Below, piece after piece: positions 1 through 7,372 of a stretch of DNA of 16,800 nt. Made by a program: the position numbers and the translations under genes. The stretch covers positions 1-16,800 of the forward strand of contig NZ_CAHJWX010000012.1 of NCBI RefSeq assembly GCF_903643065.1, read 5' to 3'. The notes beneath the pieces are model-generated. The model was not told the DNA's origin, made no database searches, and worked only from the letters and a program-made list of their open reading frames with translations. Positions within the stretch are counted from its first letter, which is position 1. Each line of letters opens with the position of its first letter. This stretch comes from Sphingomonas bacterium. GTDB taxonomy: Bacteria; Pseudomonadota; Alphaproteobacteria; Sphingomonadales; Sphingomonadaceae.

Positions 1-18
1 TGGGTCGAGTCGCTCGGA

Positions 19-1416
19 TCAGCGCGCATCCGACATGCTTCTCGCGAGACTTGCCACCGACGCAGCATGATCGAGGGGAGGCAAGTTCGTAAGCTCGGGC
101 GTGATCCCGACCCCTTCGTATATGCGCCCGTCCGAAGCACGGTAGATCTCGGCGGGGAGCGTCAGGGTCCAGCCGTTAGGCAACGGCTTGGCAAGCTGGT
201 CCGACAGCGCGCCGCGCGTCCTGCCCCCGGTATGGCGGACGTTCGGTAGCGACCGCATTGCCAGCGTGAATGTTTCCCCGGCGCTTACCGTGATGTCGCT
301 GGTGAGTAGCGTCACCGGTCCGAGAAAGCGCACGCGGTTAGATGGCTCGACGTGGAAGGATTGGAACGGCACCGTCGCCCCGACCGCCCGCTTTTCAAAG
401 GCGAGGGTACGCCGATCCGCGAAGCGACCGGCGATCCGCAGGCTGATGGCGTCGTAACCGCCACGATTGTTGCTCACATCGACGATCACGCCCGGCAGTC
501 CCCGGAACGCGGTCAGCGCTTCGTCGAGCGCCGCGTCTAGTGCGGCCGTGTCGTAGGATGGCCCTTTGCTGGCGAACGCACCCATGGTGACAATGTTGAG
601 GTAGCCGACCCGGCCGATCCTGCCCCACAGGATACGCCTGTTGGCGACCAGATGTCCGCCGCCCTCGATCAACGCGACGACATCTTCGCGGTAGAGACGC
701 GACCATGACCTCTCACGAGCGGCGGGATCGTCGCCGAGCGCGGCGTCTCGACGCACAGCCACGATCGACGATGCCTCGCCGCTTTCGAAGCTGTGTTCCT
801 TGCCGTCCACCGTCGCCTCCAGCGCGACATGCGCATCGTCGAGCACATGGAGGGCAGCGACCGATTGGCCGTACAGCACCGCATCGCTGGCGTTCGCCGG
901 CAGCATCGCCACTGCCGCATCAAAACCCGCTTGCGTCCGCCCGCGGCGACCGAACCCGGGATAGAGGTCGGCGAACGTCGCCGCGATCAGCCGGCCGATC
1001 TCAGCCGGCACCCAGCGCCGCTCGATGAGGCATGCCGAAGGTAGCTTGGCGATCCGGTCGAATACGTACCGAGTCTGTCCCGGCGCTTCGGCGAAAGCAA
1101 TCCGATCGTGGCGGACGGCGGTTACCAGACGATAGATTGCGTCGCTGCCCGCATCGGGTTTCGGGTCGCGATAACAATAGGACCCAGCCGCATGGTAGAG
1201 CGTCGGCACGCCCTTCCTCATGACCAGCAAGCGGCCATACCCCTGCGACTGCCAGACACCGTCGATCCGGGCACCGACCGCTTTCGGCGGAGCCCATGCC
1301 GTGGCCGCAGCGGGGGCAACCTGAGCGACCGAAAGCGGAAGCACAAAAAGGATCGAGACGAAGCTCACCATGAAGGCGGGCTTACCACCGCGCTTGCTGT
1401 TGTTGAACCGCCGCAC
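19..1416 (-). CDS. Exported S41-family (tricorn-core type) peptidase
   Basis: A 465-residue protein starting at GTG 1416, with GGAG four bases upstream. A second in-frame start, ATG at residue 16, has no visible ribosome site. The N-terminus is a long basic n-region followed by a hydrophobic core (about residues 15-31) and an Ala-rich stretch, so it should be exported to the periplasm. The peptidase core is C-terminal: a strand and loop like the S41 'DxRxNxGG' segment (VDVSNNRGG, 312-320), then SAGE (378-381), where Ser378 is the expected nucleophile, and a TRGALSD segment (400-406). The Lys of the CtpA-type Ser/Lys dyad is not apparent. His196 in a DDAHVAL context suggests the tricorn/IRBP-like branch, which uses His and Ser. 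No PDZ domain was recognised. It diverges from the oxygenase gene with about 230 bp between them. The substrate is unknown. The family call is firm; the subtype is inferred. Confidence 0.85.
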   Translation of the reverse strand: MRRFNNSKRGGKPAFMVSFVSILFVLPLSVAQVAPAAATAWAPPKAVGARIDGVWQSQGYGRLLVMRKGVPTLYHAAGSYCYRDPKPDAGSDAIYRLVTAVRHDRIAFAEAPGQTRYVFDRIAKLPSACLIERRWVPAEIGRLIAATFADLYPGFGRRGRTQAGFDAAVAMLPANASDAVLYGQSVAALHVLDDAHVALEATVDGKEHSFESGEASSIVAVRRDAALGDDPAARERSWSRLYREDVVALIEGGGHLVANRRILWGRIGRVGYLNIVTMGAFASKGPSYDTAALDAALDEALTAFRGLPGVIVDVSNNRGGYDAISLRIAGRFADRRTLAFEKRAVGATVPFQSFHVEPSNRVRFLGPVTLLTSDITVSAGETFTLAMRSLPNVRHTGGRTRGALSDQLAKPLPNGWTLTLPAEIYRASDGRIYEGVGITPELTNLPPLDHAASVASLARSMSDAR

Positions 1417-1650
1417 AGCTCTCCGTCAAACCGGCACACCGCCGTTCTGCGCATCAATCCGCTTCAGAGTCCTGCAATGTTGATTGAAGTCCGCATCGAC
1501 GTGAACGAAAGGCAGAAGCTGAGACGACAACTTAGCCATTTGCACGGGCGGAACTGGGTCGTCGCCGCCGTCCACCTGCGCCGGCTTGGCGCAACGACGT
1601 CGCGAAGTCGCCGGATCACCCTATATTCGGACTTTGCGAAGAGGTACGCC

Positions 1651-2490
1651 TTGCTCGACCAGCTTCTTCATCCCGTCCGCCGTTCAATCGCCGAGCGCGT
1701 GTCATCGGTTTTCAACGATCGCGGCGCCGGTGAACGGCCGGTGGTTCGCCGCGCGGACAGCCTGTTCGGGCCGGGGTCGGTCGCGTGGCGGGTGAACGGG
1801 GACGTGACCTCGATGATGGTCGGCGGTGTCAGCGCACTACTGCTGCAGATGCTTCATCCCTCGGTGCTGGCCGGGGTTTGGGACCATTCGAATTTCCGGG
1901 CCGACATGCACGGCCGGCTGCGCCGCACAGCACGCTTCATCGCGGTCACCACCTTCGGCGGGCGGGACGACGCCATGGAAGCGATCGCGCGCGTGCGGAC
2001 CATCCACGACAGGGTGCGTGGCGAGTTGCCCGACGGAACACCCTATCGCGCGAACGACCCGGCGCTAATCAATTGGGTCAACGTGAGCAGCGCGAGCAGC
2101 TTCCTTGCCGGATACCGCCGCTACGCTGACCCTCGCATGACCGGGCGCGATCAGGATCGCTACTACGCAGAGATGGCCGAGGTCGCTGCGGCGCTCGGGG
2201 CCGGCCGTCCACCCCGCGACCGCAGGGCCGCCGCGTCCATGATCGCCACCATGCGGCGCGACCTGAAGGCCGACGAGCGGTCTCGCGAGGTCGCGCGGCT
2301 GGTGCTTGAGCAACCATCGCCCGCGGCGGCGGGAGAGCCGATACGGCGGCTGGCGATGGCGGCCGGCGTCGATCTGCTGCCCGACTGGGCGCAACGCCTG
2401 CATGGCCTGACGTCCCCGATCATGAACCGACCCGCGCTTCGGCTCGGCACCTTCGGGATCGCGCAGACGTTGCGCTGGGCATTCGGATAA
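1651..2490 (+). CDS. Oxygenase MpaB family protein (DUF2236)
   Basis: 279 residues from TTG 1651, chosen because AAGAGG sits seven bases upstream. An in-frame ATG at 1477 would add 58 residues with a poor ribosome site and a sequence that does not look like family. The body is typical of the DUF2236/MpaB group, which is related to latex-clearing protein and other b-type-heme oxygenases: a FGPGSVAWRVNGD segment (39-51), a hydrophobic helix with LQMLHPSVLAGV (65-76), a TTFGG turn (100-104), VRTIHDRVRG (115-124) and an INWVN segment (140-144). His69 and His119 are candidate heme-associated or catalytic residues by family resemblance only. Length matches the bacterial short members. Whether this protein has oxygenase activity, and on what, cannot be told. 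A TATATT at 1622-1627 is a possible -10 but has no good -35. The neighbouring peptidase is divergent, so no operon is implied. Confidence 0.85.
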   Translation: MLDQLLHPVRRSIAERVSSVFNDRGAGERPVVRRADSLFGPGSVAWRVNGDVTSMMVGGVSALLLQMLHPSVLAGVWDHSNFRADMHGRLRRTARFIAVTTFGGRDDAMEAIARVRTIHDRVRGELPDGTPYRANDPALINWVNVSSASSFLAGYRRYADPRMTGRDQDRYYAEMAEVAAALGAGRPPRDRRAAASMIATMRRDLKADERSREVARLVLEQPSPAAAGEPIRRLAMAAGVDLLPDWAQRLHGLTSPIMNRPALRLGTFGIAQTLRWAFG

Positions 2491-2571
2491 GCACGCGCCA
2501 CGCAGCTGGTGGCAACCGGTCGGCACCGGCCATCGTCGTCGCACGCCGTTGAAATTGCGGGCGCTCGGGCC

Positions 2572-3225
2572 GGCTCTGTCAGATCAACGTGGCAGCCAAG
2601 GCCAAACGCTGGTAGCGGCGGCTCACGCTACGCCGCTCCCGCGCCAAATTCTCCCTCCCCGTTCCGCAGGTTCGACTCGTCGCCGAAGATGATCCGGCTG
2701 GTGGTGGCGATGTACGTGCGCTTCCCGCTTAGCCTGCGCAACGTGGAGGACCTGCTGTTCGAGCGCGGGGTGGACATCAGCCACGAGATCGTGCGCCAGT
2801 GGTGAGACCGGTTCGGGCCGCTGTTCGCCGGGCTACACCGGCGACATCCGGCGCGGCCGGGTCAACCGCACGCAAGGCTTCCGGCACTGGCGGTGGCACC
2901 TGGACGAGATGTACGTGAAGCTGAACGGCGGAATGGTGTAGCTGTGGCGGGCGGTGGGCCACGAGGGCGAGGTGCTGGAGAGCTACGTCACCCGCACCCG
3001 TGACAAGGACGCGGCGCTCCGGTTCATGAACAAGGCGCTCAAGCGCCACGGCAGCCCCGCGGCGATCACCACCGACGGGCTACGCTCCTACGGCGCGGCG
3101 CTGCGTGAGCTGGGCTGCGTCGGGCGGCAGGAGACCGCCCGCTAGGCCAACAACCGGGTGGAGAACTCGCACCTGCTGTTCCGACGAGAGCGGGCAATCC
3201 TGCGGTTCCGGCGGACGTCAGGGGG
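2572..3225 (+). mobile_element. Degenerate, 3'-truncated IS6-family insertion sequence
   Basis: The left boundary is proposed at 2572, where GGCTCTGT matches the start of IS6-family terminal repeats. The transposase remnant begins about 100 bp further in. The right side loses all similarity to IS6 transposase after about 3214, before the usual C-terminal 30-40 residues, and no matching right terminal repeat is visible near 3215-3240. The right end has therefore been deleted. The remnant ends about 70 bp before the start of the next gene. The 8-bp target duplication typical of the family cannot be shown because one end is missing. Confidence 0.7.
2671..3214 (+). pseudogene. IS6-family transposase, inactivated
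   Basis: Recognisable IS6-family DDE transposase with multiple lesions. The N-terminal part (MIRLVVAMYVRFPLSLRNVE, from 2689) is intact up to a TGA at 2803-2805, where the family has a second Trp. A frameshift follows between about 2820 and 2845. The middle part (FRHWRWHLDEMYVKLNG) then continues in another frame, with TAG at 2939-2941 replacing a conserved Tyr codon and TAG at 3143-3145 replacing the Trp of the RWANNRVENSH motif. One Arg codon is missing in the FRRRERA segment, and the C-terminus is absent. The three catalytic acids can still be located (HLDEMY, TTDGLRSY and RVENSH). It cannot make a functional transposase. Confidence 0.9.
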
Positions 3226-3290
3226 ACTGGAAGGCGCATCTCGCAGCCATTATTGTTCGGATCGGTCGCGTCGATGTAGGAGTACCGCGC

Positions 3291-3728
3291 GTGAAGAAGC
3301 TTCTCCTTGCCGCTGTCCTGGTTGGCGCAAGTTCCCCCTTGGCCGCCCAAAAGGTCAGTTCGGCCCACCCGACGCCAGCGGACGCGGTTCGCTTACTCGC
3401 CAATCCCGCGGCTCAGGATCTCATTGCGCAGAAGATTGCATCGATCGCCGGCATCATCCTCGACACCAAGGTCGGGCCGGTTGCGACGCTGACCGACCCG
3501 CGCGACCATATCCGGCCCGAGGACACGCTGCGCTCGGTCGAACAGCGCCGCGATCCCGAGCTCGACCGCCATCTCTACGAAGGGTCGCGCCGCGCGGTTG
3601 CTACTGCCGGTGCCGTTGCCGGTGGCGCTGCCATCGAGGCGGCAGAGCTGCGCCGGACGGCCGATCGCCTGCGTGCCGCGCTTGGCCCGCTGGTCGACGC
3701 GGCCAAGGCGCTCAACTCCGGCCAGTAG
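3291..3728 (+). CDS. Small exported hypothetical protein
   Basis: 145 residues from GTG 3291. GGAG at 3279-3282, eight bases upstream, fixes the start. The N-terminus is a clear signal peptide (KK, then LLLAAVLVGASSPLAA) with a likely signal peptidase I site after LAA near residue 19, so the mature protein is periplasmic. The rest is mostly helical and charged: an IAQKIASIAGIILDTKVGP segment, then a Gly/Ala-rich stretch (AVATAGAVAGGAAIEAAEL) that could be a second hydrophobic helix, then a helical tail. No family was recognised. It lies directly downstream of the IS6 remnant, so its original upstream region may have been replaced by the insertion. Confidence 0.8.
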   Translation: MKKLLLAAVLVGASSPLAAQKVSSAHPTPADAVRLLANPAAQDLIAQKIASIAGIILDTKVGPVATLTDPRDHIRPEDTLRSVEQRRDPELDRHLYEGSRRAVATAGAVAGGAAIEAAELRRTADRLRAALGPLVDAAKALNSGQ

Positions 3729-3892
3729 AGGCGGCTGCCTTGCGTTGTGCGTTCTCGACCTGCTGCCCGTCATGTACCCGGACGGCCATGGTCGCCTACT
3801 CTGCGATAATGCTCAGCGCCGGTTAGCTGAGTGCCTGACGTATTTCCCTTATTGAGGGTAGACCTTCTTTGGATGGACCATAGACCCGGGGA

Positions 3893-3906
3893 GGCGTGGG
3901 TACGCC
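3893..3906. terminator. Small hairpin at the end of the mob operon
   Basis: GGCGT-GGGT-ACGCC, a 5-bp stem overlapping the last base of the stop codon of the leftward coiled-coil gene. There is no T-run on either side, so it is at best a weak terminator. The surrounding gap (3729-3905) is otherwise empty apart from a shorter CCCT/AGGG stem near 3847-3858. Confidence 0.25.
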
Positions 3907-4700
3907 TAGCGCGTCTGTTCAGGCGAAACCTCTAACTGATGGCTGCCATGACGGACGACAAGCTCCTCGGCGGCTGAAGGCCGTTCCCCCGCGGCCAGAC
4001 GATCGCCCAGAGCACGGTGGAGGTCCCGGAGTTCGGCCGCCAACTGCCCCTCGGGCACGCCGTGGCCGCGGCGCTCGGCCGCCTCGAACAGGTCGATTGC
4101 GCCGCCAAGCTCGGGATCTCCGAACAATCCGGTGCTCTCTCCAGCCCGCCACAAGCGGGCGAGCTCGGCCGAGCGCCGCGCAATCATCTCGGGCGAGCGA
4201 TCCTCGGCGCGCGTGGATGTCGGAGGCGACGGCGGCGTCACGCCCCTGCCCCGCAGCTCCTCGCGCGTGATCGCGGCTAGCTGGTAGCGAAGAAGACGCG
4301 CCTCGGCCGTGTCGGTCGGAGATGGGTCATACTGGTGCTCCAGAATATTTGCCAGCTCGGCCGCGCTCGCCGCGATGGCGGCTCTGCGCCACTCAACGAG
4401 AGCCCGCGACGTTGAAGTCCGGTCCGCCGGCTGGCCGAGCAGGTATTTCTCCAGAAGCGGATCATCGGCCAGGTCGACCGGCAGCGCCGTCCCATTGCCG
4501 AGCAAGGCGGCATGGGTGTGCGCAGTAAGCGTCGCGAGCGACACCTGGCCGGCCTCCACCGCGTCGAGCCGGCGCAGTATTTCGCGTTGGCAGGCCTCGA
4601 TGCGGCCGTTCGTCCGGGTCACCTGGTCGAGGTGAGCCTGTACGGTCGCCAACGCCTCCGTGATGGCGGCCAAGGTCCCAGGAGGACTAACGTCAGTCAT
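3906..4700 (-). CDS. Coiled-coil hypothetical protein of the mobilization operon
   Basis: 264 residues starting at ATG 4700. The start overlaps the stop of the relaxase gene by four bases (ATGA), so translation is probably coupled. The first ~65 residues look like an amphipathic coiled coil (LAAITEALATVQAHLDQVTR, then EILRRLDAVEAGQVSLATL). The centre is helical and Ala-rich, and the C-terminal half has acidic/basic helices (RRSAELARLWRAGES, LAAELRDLHRALGDRLAAG). There is no signal peptide or TM segment. I do not recognise a family. As the last gene of a relaxase operon it could be an accessory mobilization or coupling protein; that is inferred from position only. The full-length frame, good coding bias and coupled start support a real gene. 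Confidence 0.75.
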   Translation of the reverse strand: MTDVSPPGTLAAITEALATVQAHLDQVTRTNGRIEACQREILRRLDAVEAGQVSLATLTAHTHAALLGNGTALPVDLADDPLLEKYLLGQPADRTSTSRALVEWRRAAIAASAAELANILEHQYDPSPTDTAEARLLRYQLAAITREELRGRGVTPPSPPTSTRAEDRSPEMIARRSAELARLWRAGESTGLFGDPELGGAIDLFEAAERRGHGVPEGQLAAELRDLHRALGDRLAAGERPSAAEELVVRHGSHQLEVSPEQTR

Positions 4701-6130
4701 CGGCGGGGACCGCCCCGATCGGGCGAGTGATCGCGGTCGCGCTCCCGATCACGGTGCCCCCGATCACGCTCCTGCACCTGGCGGAGGATCTCGGCGATCT
4801 TGTCCGGCGGCTGCGCCGAGGGTTCCCGATCAGGCTGGTCCGACGTCGTGCGCGACGGATCGAGAGACTTCGGCGAACGGGTCCCGCCGCGCTCGGGCGG
4901 GCGATCACCGTCGCGTTCGCGTGCTTCGAGGATAGCTCGGCTCCGCTCGGTGGCCGCCTTCAACCTGATGGTCGCAGCGGCGAGCGCCTCCGCCTCGGCG
5001 GTCGCCTCGGGCGTGCTGGCACGGCCGCCCACTCCGAGTTCGGACGTGCGATCCCGGGCAGCGCGAACGGAGTTCGGCTCGGGCTGAGGCATCTCGTCGA
5101 TGAACCGTTTGAGGCTTTTCGCCACCATCTGGTTGACCATGGAAGGGGACGCAGACAGCTCCGCGATCGACCGCTCATAGGCGGCAAGAACCATTGCCCG
5201 CTGTTCGGCGAGGACCGGGTTGACGGGATCGGCGCGGCTATCGGCGCGGTAGCGTTCCGCTCGGTCCGCGCGGCTCCTGTCGAGGCGCGGGATCTCACCC
5301 TTCTCCCGTACTTTGCGCGCTGCGATGTGCTCGTGCTTCGGGTCTATGCCCCTCGCCTTCGCCGGCGTCGCGTTCGCCTCGATCCCTCGATCGCGCAGCT
5401 TCTCGGCAAATCGCTGGCGGTAGCGGAAGAGGTCGTCACGGTTCGGATTGAAGCGTCGGCCCTGGTCGTCCCGACGTGCGATCGTGAGGTGGACGTGCGG
5501 GTGATCGCGGTCGACATGGAGCGACGCGACCCACATGCGGTTGGCGAACTCGGTCCGCGCGAAATCCAGGGCGGCGGCCTCCACCTTCTCGGGATCGGTG
5601 CCGGTCGGCATCGACAGGATCATCGAGAGCGACGTCGCCCCCTTGCGTCGCGCGTCTCCCTCCATCTCGTATTGGTGCCACTCCTGGGCGAGCTCCCGCA
5701 TCTCTTCCCCGTCGCGGATGACCTCGCCCTCGCTGGTGTGAAGCCCAAGCTCCTTGTCCGTGCCATGCCCCAATCGGCTGATGTACGAGAAGTTCGCAAG
5801 GACGTGCCCGGCACCGCTTTGCCGCCCCGTAATGCGCACCATCACCTCGGGCACGCGACGCGCGGTTCGCTCCATCGTGGCGACTGCGCGACGGCTCACC
5901 ATCACCTGATTGCCGCCACCGAAAGCACGCTTCGTCTGGGCCGGAGCACGATAGGCCCCACCCGCAGCGGTCGGTTTCGGGAGCATGGACGCGACCGCGA
6001 AAGCGAGCATCGTGCCGCCGCTCTTGGGTGCTCTCCCCTTCCCTCCGCCCGCGCCGAGACGATACTTCTTCGCCGGCGAGAACACGCCCGCCATGGAATC
6101 CAGCGTGCCGGACGACAGATGGAAGCTCAT
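4697..6130 (-). CDS. VirD2-like MOBP relaxase
   Basis: 477-residue relaxase, the strand-specific nickase that becomes covalently attached to the 5' end of the transferred strand. The core (about 95-265) can be aligned by eye with Agrobacterium VirD2: NFSYISRLG (113-121) matches the VirD2 segment with the active Tyr, making Tyr116 the candidate nucleophile; MRELAQEW (144-151) and MPTGTDPEK (174-182) follow; and HVDRDHPHVHL (205-215) is the metal-binding His motif, nearly identical to VirD2's. About 95 residues precede the core, far more than in VirD2, and are basic, Gly-rich and of unknown role. The last ~120 residues are disordered and charged, ending in an Arg-rich tail (DRGHRDRERDRD) like known type IV secretion signals. 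Its start overlaps the stop of the MobC-like gene (ATGA). It should act at the nic site near 6774. Confidence 0.92.
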   Translation of the reverse strand: MSFHLSSGTLDSMAGVFSPAKKYRLGAGGGKGRAPKSGGTMLAFAVASMLPKPTAAGGAYRAPAQTKRAFGGGNQVMVSRRAVATMERTARRVPEVMVRITGRQSGAGHVLANFSYISRLGHGTDKELGLHTSEGEVIRDGEEMRELAQEWHQYEMEGDARRKGATSLSMILSMPTGTDPEKVEAAALDFARTEFANRMWVASLHVDRDHPHVHLTIARRDDQGRRFNPNRDDLFRYRQRFAEKLRDRGIEANATPAKARGIDPKHEHIAARKVREKGEIPRLDRSRADRAERYRADSRADPVNPVLAEQRAMVLAAYERSIAELSASPSMVNQMVAKSLKRFIDEMPQPEPNSVRAARDRTSELGVGGRASTPEATAEAEALAAATIRLKAATERSRAILEARERDGDRPPERGGTRSPKSLDPSRTTSDQPDREPSAQPPDKIAEILRQVQERDRGHRDRERDRDHSPDRGGPRR

Positions 6131-6708
6131 GGCCGCGCCTCGGCGAACGCCTCGGTCCAGTAACCGATCTCGCTTCCGATATAAGTCGACAGCGATCGCC
6201 GCGTCGAGCGGAGTTCAGACTGAACATCGGCGCACGTCTCGAAAAACGATTCCGCGATCCGGGCAATCTGCAACGTGCTGCCGGGCATGTTGGCGGCGTT
6301 CATCGCATGGACCGCCTGGTTGACGTTGCGGCCGATCGCGCGGACCTGCATCCGAAGTTTTCTCAGTTCGGCATAGGTAGACGGCACCAGCTTCAGCTCG
6401 GCCGCCTTGTCCCAGAGGTGCCAGCGGATAGTGCGCTTGATCCATTGGTTGCGGTTCAACCCTGCACCCGTACCGGCCGTCACGATCGCGTCCGCCTCGC
6501 TACGGTTCAGGCGAACGGTAATGCGGACCTGATCGTCCCCCTGCTCCCCTTCCGACGACGCCGGAACCGGGAGAACGTCGTTCACTGGGGCCAGCGCCGA
6601 TCGCGCGAGCGTCAGCGCAATCCAGGCGCTGCGGGTCTGTCCCTGCGCCGCTGCCACGCGGTCGATCTCCTGGACCAAGTCATCCTTCAGGCGAACCGTC
6701 ACCTTCAT
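6127..6708 (-). CDS. MobC-like relaxosome protein with two ribbon-helix-helix domains
   Basis: 193 residues from ATG 6708. Longer starts would run through the palindrome and nic sequence, so the short start is preferred. Three parts are visible: a first RHH-like domain (2-39; strand VTVRL, helices around DDLVQEIDRVAAAQ and RSAWIALTLARSA), an acidic linker, a second RHH-like domain (61-97; VRITVRLNRSEADAI, then LNRNQWIKRTIRWHL), and a MobC-type helical segment (113-136; ELRKLRMQVRAIGRNVNQAV). MobC/TraJ-type proteins bind oriT, help load the relaxase and repress their own promoter. The palindrome at 6739-6755, 31 bp upstream of the start, is the obvious candidate operator. First gene of the mob operon, coupled to the relaxase gene. 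The second RHH domain is unusual for the family. Confidence 0.85.
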   Translation of the reverse strand: MKVTVRLKDDLVQEIDRVAAAQGQTRSAWIALTLARSALAPVNDVLPVPASSEGEQGDDQVRITVRLNRSEADAIVTAGTGAGLNRNQWIKRTIRWHLWDKAAELKLVPSTYAELRKLRMQVRAIGRNVNQAVHAMNAANMPGSTLQIARIAESFFETCADVQSELRSTRRSLSTYIGSEIGYWTEAFAEARP

Positions 6709-6738
6709 GCCCAAGCCCCGTGCAGCGGACCCTCTAAG

Positions 6739-6755
6739 CCAATGTCCGACATTGG
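6739..6755. promoter_or_regulatory. Perfect palindrome at oriT / mob operon operator
   Basis: CCAATGTC-C-GACATTGG, two perfect 8-bp arms around one base. It lies 31 bp upstream of the MobC-like start and 13 bp left of the nic-like core, the usual place for the inverted repeat bound by the accessory RHH protein in MOBP origins of transfer. It could serve both as relaxosome binding site and as autoregulatory operator. Confidence 0.7.
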
Positions 6756-6763
6756 TGCCAAAA

Positions 6764-6776
6764 GGCATATCCTGCC
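6764..6776 (+). other. oriT nic region (IncP / T-DNA-border type)
   Basis: GGCATATCCTGCC. The core TATCCTG/C matches the nic consensus of the MOBP family (RP4-type YATCCTG/Y) and the Ti-plasmid T-DNA border and oriT core. The expected nick is between G6774 and C6775 on the plus strand. The T-strand would then begin 5'-CC and lead rightwards, so the mob operon on the left enters the recipient last, as is usual. A short GGCA/TGCC stem flanks the core. The match is read directly; that it is the site of cleavage is inferred from the VirD2-like relaxase 0.6 kb away. Confidence 0.8.
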
Positions 6777-6851
6777 ATACCTCAACTCTCAATCTGCCTA
6801 AATAACCGACCATTTCTCGACGACCCACACTATGTCGATCGCGGAGTGGGG

Positions 6852-6874
6852 CGTCGGTTCCATCGGAACCTCTA
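6852..6874. repeat. Hairpin beside oriT
   Basis: GGTTCC-ATC-GGAACC (6856-6861 and 6865-6870), a perfect 6-bp stem with a 3-nt loop, flanked by GGGG on the left and CCCC on the right that could extend it across an internal loop. Between nic and the rightward small gene; it may be part of the extended oriT or a regulatory element of that gene. The rest of 6777-7038 holds no supported gene. Confidence 0.4.
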
Positions 6875-7038
6875 CCCCGCACCCGCCATCATGGCATCGA
6901 CGTACCGAGACGAACTCACCGAAGATCGCATCCACGACGATGAACCTGGGCCCGCGCTCCATCTCGCTCGGCCCTATCCGAGCCTTGGTCGACGATGCTA
7001 CCACCCCGGATCGTCTTCCCACTGATGGAGTACCATCC

Positions 7039-7308
7039 ATGGCGCGAGCCGCGAGCAAACCCGACGATCTTACCGCTGCAAAGGCTCGACGTGATGCTCT
7101 GGCCGCGGAACTGGCCCAGGCTGAAGAACAGGTTAGATCGGCGGAACATGCAGCCCGTGACGCTGGCCGGCCAATCCTTCAGGCCGCGCTCGATCGGGTC
7201 AAGATCGCTGCAATGGACAGGGCCGACGCGCGCACGATAGCGACTGCCATCGGGGATCATGGCGGCAAGGCGGTCGCCGATCATCTGGCCTCGATCGCAT
7301 CGGCCTGA
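7039..7308 (+). CDS. Small coiled-coil protein divergent from the mob operon
   Basis: 89 residues from ATG 7039. GGAG at 7027-7030, eight bases upstream, selects this start over an in-frame ATG at 6832, whose extra residues lack protein character. The sequence is a charged, Ala-rich helix (LTAAKARRDALAAELAQAEEQV) followed by a second helical segment ending in a small Gly/His-containing motif (IGDHGGKAV). No signal or TM segment. It loosely resembles the ~90-residue small helical proteins (some annotated TraD or DUF6437) encoded next to sphingomonad relaxases, but I cannot assign it firmly. As the first gene on the leading side of nic it would enter a recipient early. A strong hairpin follows the stop. 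Confidence 0.75.
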   Translation: MARAASKPDDLTAAKARRDALAAELAQAEEQVRSAEHAARDAGRPILQAALDRVKIAAMDRADARTIATAIGDHGGKAVADHLASIASA

Positions 7309-7316
7309 CTCCTTCC

Positions 7317-7350
7317 CAGCGCCGGCCGTTTCCGCTTTTGGCCGGCGCTG
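7317..7350. terminator. Strong hairpin between convergent genes
   Basis: Perfect 11-bp stem CAGCGCCGGCC / GGCCGGCGCTG with a 12-nt loop, between the convergent ends at 7308 (+) and 7373 (-). No T-run follows on either strand, so it may act as a bidirectional terminator without the classic U tract. Confidence 0.6.
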
Positions 7351-7372
7351 ACCCCCTCCCCTGATACTGCCG

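Noticed and set aside
1108..1650. N-terminal extension of the oxygenase back to 1108 or 1477
   Set aside because: The first part is antisense to the S41 gene and the rest lacks family similarity; the TTG at 1651 has a much better ribosome site.
4727..6163. 478-codon plus-strand open frame
   Set aside because: Exactly antisense to the relaxase gene; Arg/Leu/His-rich translation with no motif, a GC-driven shadow.
6709..6882. Longer MobC-like protein starting at 6882 or 6768
   Set aside because: It would make the palindrome and nic core coding, and the added residues do not resemble the family.
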